A DNA stretch of 64,000 bases from Dallia pectoralis (lineage: Eukaryota; Chordata; Actinopteri; Esociformes; Umbridae), in the NCBI GenBank assembly GCA_029465975.1, contig CM055762.1, positions 2,914,001-2,978,000 on the forward strand, in the 5' to 3' direction. A program made the position numbers and the translations under genes. Positions 32,972 to 43,322 of this stretch are shown piece after piece; position 1 is the stretch's first letter; every line of letters starts with the position of its first letter. The notes beneath the pieces were generated by a model, which worked only from the letters and a program-made list of their open reading frames with translations, made no database searches and was not told the origin of the DNA.

Positions 32972-35900
32972 CTGTGAAGAGCGTCAGATACAGTCAGCCG
33001 AAAGAAGCCAAAAAAGCCTAAACATTATCACAAATACTGTGTGACAGAACAGTCGACTGTAAGAACATGTGAGCAGAGCAACGGGGTTTGACGTACCGGG
33101 TCACTCTTGATAACTTGGGACAGAAAGTTAGTTAGGTTCTGCGATGACAACACGCCCTCTGTGCTCTTAAGATACAGCCCCTGGACCGCTGCCGCCACGC
33201 TGCCTGCTGCGATCATGGATGGAGGGTTGGCGATGAATTTGACATCTAACGGGAAGAAAAAAGACAGCAAGACGGTGAGCACTTCAGTCAGAATGTGACA
33301 CACCGGAAACAGAGGCTGTGTTTAATAGTACACTAATCTTTCAATAGGATTCAAGGCTGTTTATTTGTCATTACAATAACAGGTTATGCAATGAAATGCT
33401 TGAACTATATGACTAGTGCTGCAGATGAAACAAACACTAAAGTACTCAGGGAGCAGTGAGACGAAGGCAGTAGAAGAGTGTCTGAGGGAGGCCATTTTGG
33501 GTTGTGACCTAATGAGGTAGTGGATGGGGGGGGGGCTGTTGCAGGGAAATCCTGTGGCCTCTTTTCCACTCATAATATCCCAAATGTGCCTCCAGCGACA
33601 GGACATGGGAGCCCATGCAAACCAACTCGCAAAAACAATAAATCTCATTGACAAAACGAAGACGGTTGCTTCCAACACAGTCATTAAATGTAAACACCAC
33701 TGAAAAACGGTTTCTGAAAATGAATTGAAATCCCCCCGTTCCTTCCTACCCGTTTCCTCCTCTTCCCTTCATAAATTACAAATTCAACCCCATTGAGCAG
33801 CTATCCTGTAAAAAGGTTATAACCCTCACTTCCTATTCCCGGCACATGTAAGGGGTTGATAAATCTAAAGTGGACAGTCACAAACCCCCCCAATGCTCCC
33901 CCAATAGACTCCCACTCTACCATGCCTGCAGTTCAGACGTTTACAGATAAATTCCACACAGCTGGCTTAGTAAAGGCCGAAAAAAGAAGGCCAACCAATG
34001 TAGCGAGTGTCTATAAACCAGAGAAACTAAGTTTAGTCCTACACAATACAAATTGTCTGAAACACCCCCAAAACACAAACGCCTTTGAACACAAACGTTT
34101 CCGCACAAAAGCGGATACCATTCTGATTGGGGCAGAAACACGCAGAGAAATCAATGATGACAAGACTGATCTGGTCTAATAAAGGAGTGAATTATCTTAT
34201 CTTGACATCCACAAAAGCTAACTGAATGGTAATCCCGCATCTGACACATAATAACCATTGCCCCCTGAATAGGTGGTTATAGCAGTAAACGACGAATGCT
34301 ACATCTCCATTAAGGGGTCTTGTCTGGGCCTACCTGTTGCACAGAGAGCCACGAACGTTTGGGCATGCTTGCGCAGGATCTGCTTGGTGTTCTGATGAAT
34401 TGGTAGCTTGGTGAGGAAATGGTCTATGAAATCGTGAGGCGTTACAGATGCTAGGTCCCATTTCAACTTGTTTAGAGCCAGTAGTTCCATTTGCTGCAAA
34501 GACAGACAGATGAGACGGTCGAACTACAAAAGGTTGAGTTCACATGTGTCATTCTACGTTTTGCCCACCAGAGGGCGACGTTGCCCTCCGCGTGTCACTG
34601 CGCAGAACTGACTGCTGTAACAGGCGAGCATGTACGTTGCACAGAAACATATGCGCTTTCTTAACCAATAGAAATTTTATATTATAAAAACACAATGTAG
34701 AAATGTATAAAGGTCCCTGCTCTTAATCGAAAAGCAACTTAGAGTTAAATGCTGTTGGCCACATTGATTTGAGATACACATCATATCCTACTATAGTTAG
34801 GTCTTTGTACATCACAATAGTCTGCTATAATTAACATTATTGAAGTAACTGCGACCATATGTCTATTTAGGAGATATTGCCATTGCTCATTTACCAATAG
34901 ATCACTGGGCCGGATCGAGTTGTCCGTGTAAATGCACAACTTCTCTGCAGTTAAAGGGACAGTTTCCTTCATCTTTGACGCTAGAAACATGCATGTTGCT
35001 CCGAGGAGCTGTAATCGGGTTTTCTTCGTGTCCTCCACGGACAAAAATCTATCCAAGTAGTTCATGGCCAAGGGAAAAACCTCCTCCTCGCATTTCTGTT
35101 CCTCGCAGACCTAGAAGTGAAAACAGCAATTGAGCAATTGAACCTTACATGTGCTACAATAGGCCTATAGCCTAATATATACACCAATAACAGGCCTTTA
35201 TATTTGTGCAAACGAAATGCTGCATGCTTGACAAACTAAAACACATTTTGCATCATCTATCCATTATGGCTGTTTTTAACATGTGTTATGGCCGAATATA
35301 GGGTGAAACAGTCGTTTTCCCATGCAATTTACATTTCAAAACGCATGTTTTTCCGAATAAATAATAAATATTTTTCGTGTCATATTAATATGGATAATTA
35401 AATAGTTAACATAATGTGGGTGGTTTTCAGGCGCTTCCGACAGACTGCGGCGGCGTCAATGCAACTCTCGCCTTCAATTTCTACATCGCCATCTTTTCAA
35501 AAAATATTTTAAAATAGAAATAAATTGTCCCGGTTTGTAAAACGTGCATGTAAATGATCCTCACTCTATATGCTATCGGATGGTTTCAAGATCTGTCGAA
35601 TTGCCTAATAGGAAACGCTTTAAAAACGAATTTACAACACAACGCATCTTCTGGTAGAGGGTGCGACATTTAATCTGGTGGTGATGACTCACAATTTCAA
35701 AAATGAATAAAAAATATAAGTGGACCTATGTCCCAGCATCTAACTACATGTAAATGTGGATTAATCGATATAGTATCATATCCGACAAGATACAATGCGT
35801 TATTCTGCACATTAGTGGCAAAAACAAGCAGTTTTAAAGGAGATCTTTGCAGAAATGGCATGCAAGGAGCTGGATTCCTATAAGTAGAAGCTGAACTTTA

Positions 35901-36647
35901 TACTTTTATATAAGCATGTTTCCCTGTGTGTGTGCGACTGTATGACACATGCATACACTAGACATACATGTGGACTTGCTGACTAAGTTGCTGTCATTGC
36001 TGACATTATTGCACATTTTCTAATGATATTAAAAACCTTCAGCCTATACGCCTGCGACAAAATGGCGTTCCTGGCAGGAGTAGGACTGCATACGTGTACA
36101 TTGCTATTAATTTGGAATATTTTTCTGGCATCTAAATTCATTACATACGTCTTGGACAAAGTAAAGAATAGAGCAACTATACATTGCAAGTGTTGTAAGC
36201 CAATAGGCCCACTGAGAGGACATATAGACACATGGAAATAGCTAGAATATATCCGCGGTCCAGGTTTTTATCTTACACAACTACTTGCATATGCTAGCAT
36301 TTTTATAGATAAATCAATACATATTATTGTAAATAAACAAGCATCCCACGCACACAGAGCTTATAAGGAACTGCATCTGGTAGAACGCATGGCTGGCAGT
36401 GTTCAGTCGTCTATAACAAAGCATAGACATGTTAAATATAGCTACAAACCTCCAACATCCATGTGGCCACTATTTTCCTCATCTTAGGTATTATTTCTTT
36501 CTGGACACACTTGAAGTAGTTTGGAGAGGGGAGGTAATTTTCCTCTACTTTGAGCATTGTTTGTAGGACCCGGTCATTTAGTAGGTTGGTATCATGGTAA
36601 GCTCTCCTGATGGTCTCCACCTCACAGCACAACAGCTGGTTTTCCAT
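32816..36647 (-). CDS. ccnd1: G1/S-specific cyclin D1 (five exons)
   Basis: Cyclin D1 binds and activates CDK4/6 to phosphorylate the retinoblastoma protein in G1. Exons, 5' to 3' on the minus strand: 36647-36450, 35110-34895, 34493-34334, 33245-33097 and 32971-32816 (198, 216, 160, 149 and 156 bp), giving 292 aa (human 295). It has the Rb-binding LxCxE motif LLCCE (residues 5-9). The cyclin box includes MRKIVATWMLEV, AMNYLDRFLSVED, LQLLGATCMFLASKMKET and LTAEKLCIYTDNSIRP, then TPHDFIDHFLTKLP and RKHAQTFVALCAT. The C-terminus SCTPTDVRDINI holds the Thr (residue 283) equivalent to human Thr286, whose phosphorylation triggers nuclear export and degradation. The acidic Glu run of mammals is reduced to a short DED. 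Convergent with lto1. Complete and intact. Confidence 0.97.
33097..33245 (-). CDS. ccnd1: ccnd1 exon 4
   Basis: 149 bp, acceptor TTAG, donor GTACGT. Encodes VKFIANPPSMIAAGSVAAAV and the second cyclin-fold helix region. Intron 4 is only 125 bp. Confidence 0.95.
33355..33560 (-). repeat. LINE 3'-tail-like fragment in ccnd1 intron 3
   Basis: On the minus strand the sequence ends TTTCATTGCATAACCTGTTA then TTGTAATGACAAATAAA, the style of LINE 3' UTR ends (transcript end plus ATG-ACAATAAA). No coding part is recognised, so family assignment is tentative. Confidence 0.4.
34334..34493 (-). CDS. ccnd1: ccnd1 exon 3
   Basis: 160 bp, acceptor TTTGCAG, donor GTAGGC. Encodes QMELLALNKLKWDLASVTPH to FVALCAT. 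Confidence 0.95.
34565..34578 (+). promoter_or_regulatory. candidate CTCF-like motif in ccnd1 intron 2
   Basis: CCACCAGAGGGCGA matches the CTCF core consensus CCASYAGRKGGCRS at 13 of 14 positions (last base differs). Same orientation as the motifs at 17843 and 37076. Confidence 0.35.
34895..35110 (-). CDS. ccnd1: ccnd1 exon 2
   Basis: 216 bp, acceptor TTCTAG, donor GTAAAT. Encodes VCEEQKCEEEVFPLAMNYLD to SIRPSDLL, the cyclin-box core. Confidence 0.96.
36450..36647 (-). CDS. ccnd1: ccnd1 exon 1 (coding part)
   Basis: 198 bp from ATG to donor GTTTGT. Encodes MENQLLCCEVETIRRAYHD to ATWMLE with the LxCxE motif. Confidence 0.95.
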
Positions 36648-36769
36648 GTTTTTTTTTGCGGTAGTAGCTGGTCGTTTAGGGCTGAAGAAATAATCAAAAT
36701 TGGCTCCTCTTGTGAATGCAACTTGCTTCTTCTCCAGTATGAACCCTCTGAGAACTGTAACCCTTCCCC

Positions 36770-36850
36770 TTTGCAGACAAAACTCCCCTACAGAGGGTCC
36801 TGCGATGACGTTTCACTGCTGCAGGAGGGGAGATCAAAGCGACACAGAGA
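36770..36850 (-). promoter_or_regulatory. ccnd1: ccnd1 core promoter
   Basis: Read on the minus strand, in order: CTTTGATC (36839-36832), a TCF/LEF-type site; AAACGTCA (36813-36806), a CRE-type site; and CTGTAGGGGAGTTTTG (36793-36778), the initiator region. The same elements occur in this order in the human CCND1 promoter as I recall it (CTTTGATC, AACGTCA, CTACAGGGGAGTTTTG). This places the start site near 36780 and a 5' UTR of about 130 bases. Wnt and CREB input at CCND1 is established in mammals; here it is inferred from conservation. Confidence 0.7.
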
Positions 36851-38050
36851 CCGGAGGACGCAGCTATAAGGAGTTTATAACAAGAGAGAAACCGAAGAAC
36901 TACCCCTCTAGGAGCTCCAAGTCCTCCCCATGCCGCTGCTGCCCTCCTATAGGTATGGAAATGGGAGGTCCCAGTTATCCAAGGGACGGCTAGACTCCAT
37001 AACGCGAAGGTGGGTTGAGCAGAGGCGCATGTGAATGGAGGGGTGAGTGTGTGATAGGGGGCGGTGTACGTACGGCCAGCAGGTGGCGGTAATGCGCCAT
37101 CCGCTATTAATTCCACCATAGAAGAAGACCGAGCAATATCCGGGTTTCTCCACATGTGTGGGTTAACAGGGTCCTTTTTTCCGGGACAACTAAAGCATTT
37201 TCTCGAATATATATTGAAAATGTAACGATTAAAGCTCATGCTCCCCAGGTTGATTTAATAACCTAAAATAGTGAAACATGCATTTGAATTATATTGGTTG
37301 GACAGAGTGATACATTCGATTGAGTATTGATTAGATGACATCTTTAAAGTTGATTAAAGTGATCAGGAACGTTCAAAAAGTGTAAAAGACAAACTCTCTG
37401 TGGGTCTCTGATTGGGGAGGAGACTAAAAGTAGTCTTAACAGCTATGAGGAATTGCTGTTACTAGGCAGAAGTGTTAAAACATTGAAGTAAACATTGCAT
37501 CAGTAATTATGTAATTGGTTTAAATATATATTGTCTGTTGTCCAAATGAATATGTGTTGTATTATAACATAAATAAAATACAATTGAACTGAAGGTGTTT
37601 CTTTTGCCTTTTTAGAACATAGAAATGCACATGAGAGTCGAAGATCAATATCATTGTGTGTAAGAGTATCTAAATAAATTAAAATGTTACGATCAGTTTT
37701 GTTGAATTTAGATTTATCACTATTCTCTACCATTGAATCTAACATTAGTTTGAATACCAATAGGAGCTTTTTGCATTCCTGACATTCCTTTCCATAGGCT
37801 ATTGAGAAGCTACCGTAAAACTACCAATAGATGTTATCCTTTGTCTGGAGTTGCTTCTGCTGACTGAATTTGATTGACTATTTCACCTACATTTGTGCAT
37901 GTTTTCATTATTCTTTGAATTAATTGGGTGGTTTTATGCTTTTGTCAGCCCATGTGATCTGTAAATATGGTTGCAATTACAGAAATCTCCCATAACTGCA
38001 CTACTAAACTTTACCCTGACTTTTGTCATATATCACAAAAGTGCATACCA
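36851..38050 (-). repeat. ccnd1 5' flank, parent copy of the 17.6-19.3 kb duplicate
   Basis: Colinear with the block at 17636-19290 (landmarks listed there). It contains the consensus CTCF-type motif at 37076 and a GC box (GGGGGCGG, about 37057-37064). No transposon is inserted here, so this copy is shorter. Confidence 0.6.
37076..37089 (+). promoter_or_regulatory. candidate CTCF motif upstream of ccnd1
   Basis: CCAGCAGGTGGCGG fits the CTCF core consensus at every position, about 300 bp upstream of the inferred ccnd1 start site. Its paralogous counterpart is at 17843-17856. Confidence 0.55.
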
Positions 38051-40180
38051 TGAACTGAATATTCAGTGACTTCTATAACAACTTAGTATGAGTGGCACAC
38101 ATCCTATTTTATTCGGTTAACTACCCCTATATATGTTGCATTTTAACTTTAGGTTGTCTGTGACATGTTCAGTTGTGCTCACTCTCCAAAGTACCCGTGG
38201 ACGTTATAAAGTGAGAACTAAAGATGTACTGTGTTTGTAAAGCTAAGGTTAATACAGGACGTTTTTGGTGGACTGACGATGAACATGTGAGTTTTAGATT
38301 GAGCCAGCACTGCCTGTAATATGGTTAACGGAACAGGAAGTCAATACAAGGAGTGGAAATTGTTTAAAGCGACAGTACTAACACGCTTGCACTATCCATA
38401 GAAATGAAATGAAACGACGGAAGCAGTTTACTGCCAGACAGCCAAAATGAGCTTAGGTCAAAGCTCTATTGAGAAATGGCTGCCTTGAGTCTGTTGTTTT
38501 TACTGCATATACTTGCCATCATGAGTTGGCCAGAGCGTTGGTAATCTTGTCTTCACCCTATAGTGATGGCTTTAGTAATCTCAATTGTGCGTTTTGACAG
38601 TGTGGAGAATGGGCATGCCATACTCAGGTATTAAACGTGGCTGCATTATTTAGCAATACCTGAAACTCTATGTACGTTTAACTACCACATGAATGCATAT
38701 GTGGTTGGGATGCCTTCCGTGCTAAAATGGGGAGCAAGGTTGCGTTACTTTCACAGTTGCAGCCCACTCACACACACTGAGAGATTTACAATTCAAATTG
38801 ACTTTTTAAATCCTGTCTAAGGTTACAATCTTAAGTACCTGAAATTGTCTCACATTCTCCAGTGTCACAATGGAACTGTATGGAGGTGCCAAATAGTGCC
38901 ATCAAAAATAATGTGTGTTTAGGGTATATTGTGCCAGGATGTGTATGTGCGTTTTTAAACTCTGTACATTTTAAAGGAGGCAACTTTAGTGTTTTTCTGG
39001 GGATCAGGTAAGCTAACGTAAACAACTTGTTAAGACACTGGTATTGCGTTATAATAGTTGAACTGTGAATTATTGTTTGATATGGGCCATCAAGGGACCT
39101 GGTTCTTTTTGTAAAGGCCATAGGGTAGTATAAAACATAATTGGATTAAATTTTCTCCGAATTGTGCAATACAAATATGTCAGAAATAATGATAATGAAA
39201 TAATGATGTGCTGCAGTAATGTGAAAGTGTAATTCTACTTGTCTAAAATATCCTAACGTAGCTGTCTGCAGTATCTGCACAGTTTTAAAACTGCATGTTT
39301 TTAGGGTAAGGAGAATGCATAAGTTCACACCATAAATTAATTGTGTACAGGTTTTCGGAATTTATAAAACAATTTCATTTATTCAAAGACTTGTTAGAAT
39401 TTGTTCTAAGTTGGGCCTTGTTCATGTAAACGACCTGGCTAAGTGTACATTTTGAGGCTTCCTTGAAGAAGAAACGTGAGCAACTTCTGCTTTTGTCTTG
39501 ATCTCGCATACAATTGTCATTGCAGTGCTAGTAGTAAGGTTCATCTACATGTTATGGAAATGTAAAGATCGCCCCAAATTCTCGAGTACATGTGAAGAGG
39601 TCCCTTAACGGCTACCACTCCTAGTGTTCTTTGTCAGTGAGATCTCATAATCATCGGCATACATACATCTACTTAACGTCTGAGCGCCCTGATAGATTAC
39701 CGCACGGCCCTTCTGGCAGTTTGATGCTTTATGGGCTGTAGAAGTACCGTAATTCTTTGTAGTAGAAGTATTTTGTATCTATAGTTTCTATTTTGTGCCT
39801 CTTCTTCCCCTTTGAGAGAAAGCAATGCAGTCCTCATTCCTGTATTAGTGAAATGATGTGTCGATGGAGTTACACACAATAACAAGAGATGTTCTTTGTT
39901 TGTGGAGGGTGTTATTTGCCGTACTAGTGCATACAGCGGTTTTTGTTTGTATTGTGTCATGTGTGTGCATGTTTTTCAGGGGGCTCGGTCGCTTTCTGAA
40001 CGGAGACCTCAAGTGAAACGAGAACACCTTGATTGTATAGGAATTAGAATTCTCTCCTGTTAGTGGAATGGTGTCCTTACTGTGTTTGAAGCCTTGCTGT
40101 CGCAACACCCCCTCACACAGGTGTGCAGTCAATCAGCTGTAGGCCAGGTGACAAGTGCTGGGGTTTGTTCATTTCCGGTA
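38051..40180. other. ccnd1 distal upstream sequence, unassigned
   Basis: AT-rich, only short frames with no known motifs. No transposon recognised. Confidence 0.3.
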
Positions 40181-40184
40181 AAAA

Positions 40185-40335
40185 TAGCGGTTCCGTTTTC
40201 ATGAAACAGTAAAAGTCGGCATTTAAGTCGGCATTTAAGTCGGCAAACATTTTTGTCAAGCAGAATTTCTTCTGTAAAAATTCTGCTTGACAAAAATGTT
40301 TGCCGACTTAAATGTTTCATTTTGGCCGGATGAAC
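40185..40335. repeat. perfect 37-bp hairpin (foldback/MITE or small-RNA precursor)
   Basis: The arm at 40232-40268 is exactly complementary to 40278-40314 around a 9-base loop. Just outside, ATGAAACA (40201-40208) pairs with TGTTTCAT (40313-40320) if a tandemly repeated 12-bp AGTCGGCATTTA-type unit (about 40214-40238) is looped out. Perfect pairing argues for either a recent foldback element or a selected hairpin. Confidence 0.75.
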
Positions 40336-41295
40336 ACAGCCGCAGTGTCAGGCCTCCAACCCCTGCTGGTGCATATCCCTAAACAAATAGCTGCCTGCAG
40401 TGAGGATTACAGGTTGTCAATCATTCATAAACTCCAACCTGACCTCCTCCCAACATCTCCAGTCCCTAGCTCCTCCCACTCCTCTTTGTTTCTGTTCAAT
40501 GCTGTCACTCCCTCCTTCACCACTTTCTCCCTCGTCCACAGGTGTAATCAGTTCATTTTCTTTGCGCGGCGGGTGTCGTTCATGCATCCTATGTTAATAG
40601 TGCCATGCATCATCAGGAGGACTGCACATCCTCAGAGAGGTTAATAACCTAACAGAGGTGATTACATTTTCAGAGCAGCGCATTTATAATAATATAAATC
40701 ATATAGGAGCGTATGCTTGGGCGTGTGTCTATTTTAAAGTACAGAGGATATATTCTGCCCAGTTGATATTCAAACACGTACTGGCATATTGACACATTTA
40801 TTTTACATAACTTTTTTTTTACCGTGTTCTTACCCAGCTACCCCTGGGATGTCCTGAGCCTGAGTTGTGACATTTTAGAAAGTGTAAATTGTGCCCTTTA
40901 GAGGCAGACCACCTCAGGGACCCCCAGATGCCACAATAAATCACTGACCTACAATGGGGGACTAACTACACAAGGGCTGCTGAAGTAGTCTATAGCAGGT
41001 ATCAAAGATTAATGGCAAACGTTCTTAGTCTCTGGGCTATGGCATTGCACGACCCCATCCTGACCCCGGTTGTAAATCAAAAGCGCAGCTTTGAAGACTG
41101 CACCCGCACATAATCCGAATGAGAGATCTGAACATCTCCCACACAACAATGTCAAAGGTGTTGCCTTGAAACTTTTATATTAAGATAACGCTTGCCCAAC
41201 CGTCCAGTGGCAGAGCTAAACACAGGTTTTTGTTTCTTGAAATCTGGCTTGACTGCAACAGAGACTCTTATTGTGTAGCAACGGCAGCATTTGTA
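40336..41295. other. unassigned intergenic sequence
   Basis: No gene or repeat recognised, apart from a pyrimidine-rich stretch at about 40440-40550. Confidence 0.3.
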
Positions 41296-41299
41296 TGTA

Positions 41300-42852
41300 T
41301 CAGTGGATGTGGGTCTGTAGGAGAGAGGAAGTTGCTCCTCTATGTTTTCTAAGGCAAGAGGGAAATCAATCTTAGTGTAATTTAGCGAATAATTATCTCT
41401 TTGGATAAAAAACTATTTAAATTCAGATTTTCTACTGAAATTCTGAAAAGCGACACCTGCATACCACAGGAGGACTGGCTGTGTAAAGTGGTGGTGGAGG
41501 GTAGAGGAGGACGGGCTGTATGAAGTGGTGGTGGGGGGCAGAAGAGTACTGGCTGTGTAAAGTGGTGGTGGGGGGGGGCAAGGACAGTCTGCTGTTGTCC
41601 TCCTCAGGGCGGGATCTCCTACCTCAATTTAATGTTCTTCATTTCATTTTTATGCTAATCTGTTATTGGCCAAAACACAAGCAATGATGCTCCAAAGAAG
41701 GACGTCCTCCATAACCAATCAACGACAAGAATACAATATTGACATCCCGTTTGTCCAATTATAATATCATCTTTAATTATTTTCCAACAAACTGTTGGTA
41801 AAGTAATAGTGTGAGATAGCGGAACGGATAAAAAATATAAATTATAAGTGTGAATGACGAATTTATAGATTTAGTTTCCCCTTTTTTATTGAGAAGTAGC
41901 TAGCAAGTTTTAGCTTCTTGTGTCCTAAAGGAATGTTAGGCTAACGGCTAGAATGGATGCTAACTTGACAAATAACGGCAGCCTGAGTGAGGAGGTCACA
42001 GACAGGCATGAACACATAGAGTGGGATCGGGAAAAAGCGATAATATGTGGATAATATGTTGTTAAAGTCATTTTACAGTTTGGATTACTCAGCAAAATAA
42101 TGGATTAATGTCTGCTGGACGACCAACTCCACCGCTAATGACACTACTGATGGTCTTGGTGACAACAGCCAACCTGCCTTGTAACTTTATGTAGGGTGAG
42201 CTACAACAGGATATTGGGAGCTTGATTTATATTTCAGTATATCAGTTAGTAGTCGGCCAAGTTGATAGATAAATTATGTAATAGTTGCCAGTAAGAATCC
42301 TATAAAAAGGGCCTGGCATTTAGAGAGATTAAGCAAACACGTTTGAATAGGTTATTTGGAAACTTATTTTTTTCTTCTAAAAAGATAATCTGGGACTTTG
42401 ACTCCGAAGTCACAGTGAAGGAATATAACAAATTCTTTGTCAAGAGAACCTAGCTCAGAAATTAGTTGGGAAATACTTCTGCTTCTGACTGAGTTGAACT
42501 TTTCATAGTGAAACCTATAGTGGTATTGTGCTCGGATCTGAAGGATATCCTGGTAGACTTTGGGTGTTTGAGACGTTTAACAGACAGACTATTCATCAGT
42601 GTTGTCAAGCTAACAGTAGCTCGAGTCCTGGGATCATTTCTGGGTTTTGGCATCACAAGAGTGAGTGATGTACACCCTTTCAACTTATGTCATGTGACTT
42701 AACCGACCATACAGACATTTCCTTAGTAACTGACCCCTTCAGCTAACAAGGTATTTGGGATATCTTCATCTGTTACTCATCAACACAGTCTACATTTTGA
42801 TAAGAGGTTTATTAGAAGCAGAAATGTCCATGTTCTAAACATACAGTATTAA
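41300..42852 (+). repeat. inverted repeat arm, left
   Basis: Reverse-complement partner of 48146-49630. The outer pairing begins near GTTGCTCCTCTAT (41330) and the inner end is near AAACATACAGTATT (about 42840-42852). The centre (about 41930-42120) is virtually identical between arms, while the flanks differ by indels. It contains a 33-codon ORF (41953-42054) and a two-strand open stretch (42462-42683) shared with the other arm. Element class unknown. Confidence 0.8.
41468..41578 (+). repeat. three tandem copies of a roughly 40-bp G-rich unit
   Basis: The block GGCTGTGTAAAGTGGTGGTG recurs with small changes at about 41477, 41516 and 41550. It is specific to the left arm; the right arm has only one degenerate unit. 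Confidence 0.7.
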
Positions 42853-42964
42853 TTTATTTTTCTATTATCAGTGAAGAAATAGTTCACATGAATGTGGATG
42901 TCAAGTATATTAACGGAAGCGTTTCACATGTCCTGTTAGTTCTGGGGAGGTAGAGTTTATGCTG

Positions 42965-43322
42965 AGGTGGGCCGTCACTAGTTGATTGGCTGACACGCTA
43001 CACTTCAGATTGCTGGCTGACTGGCTGATACTCTACACTGCAGATCATTAGTTGATTGGCTGAGACTCTACACTTCAGATTACTAGTTGATGGGCTGACA
43101 CTCTACACTGCAGATCACTAGTCGATTGGCTGACACTCTACACTGCAGATCACTAGTCGATTGGCTGAGACTCTACACTTCAAATTGCTAGCTGATTGGC
43201 TGAGACTCTACACTTCAGATCACTAGTCGATTGGCTGAGACTCTACACTGCAGATCACTAGTTGATTGGCTGAGACACTGCAGATCACTAGTTGATTGGC
43301 TGACACTCTACACTTCAGATTG
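42965..43322 (+). repeat. minisatellite, roughly 35-bp units
   Basis: About ten copies of a unit of the form GATTGGCTGACACTCTACAC followed by T/GCAGATCACTAGTT, with CTTCAGATT and CTGCAGATC variants, and one shortened unit near 43272. A GATACTAATTGTATT triplet array follows at 43424-43470. Confidence 0.9.

Noticed and set aside
36694..37239. 181-codon minus-strand ORF upstream of ccnd1
   Set aside because: It overlaps the core promoter and 5' flank, its composition is not protein-like, and the frame is explained by GC-rich promoter DNA.
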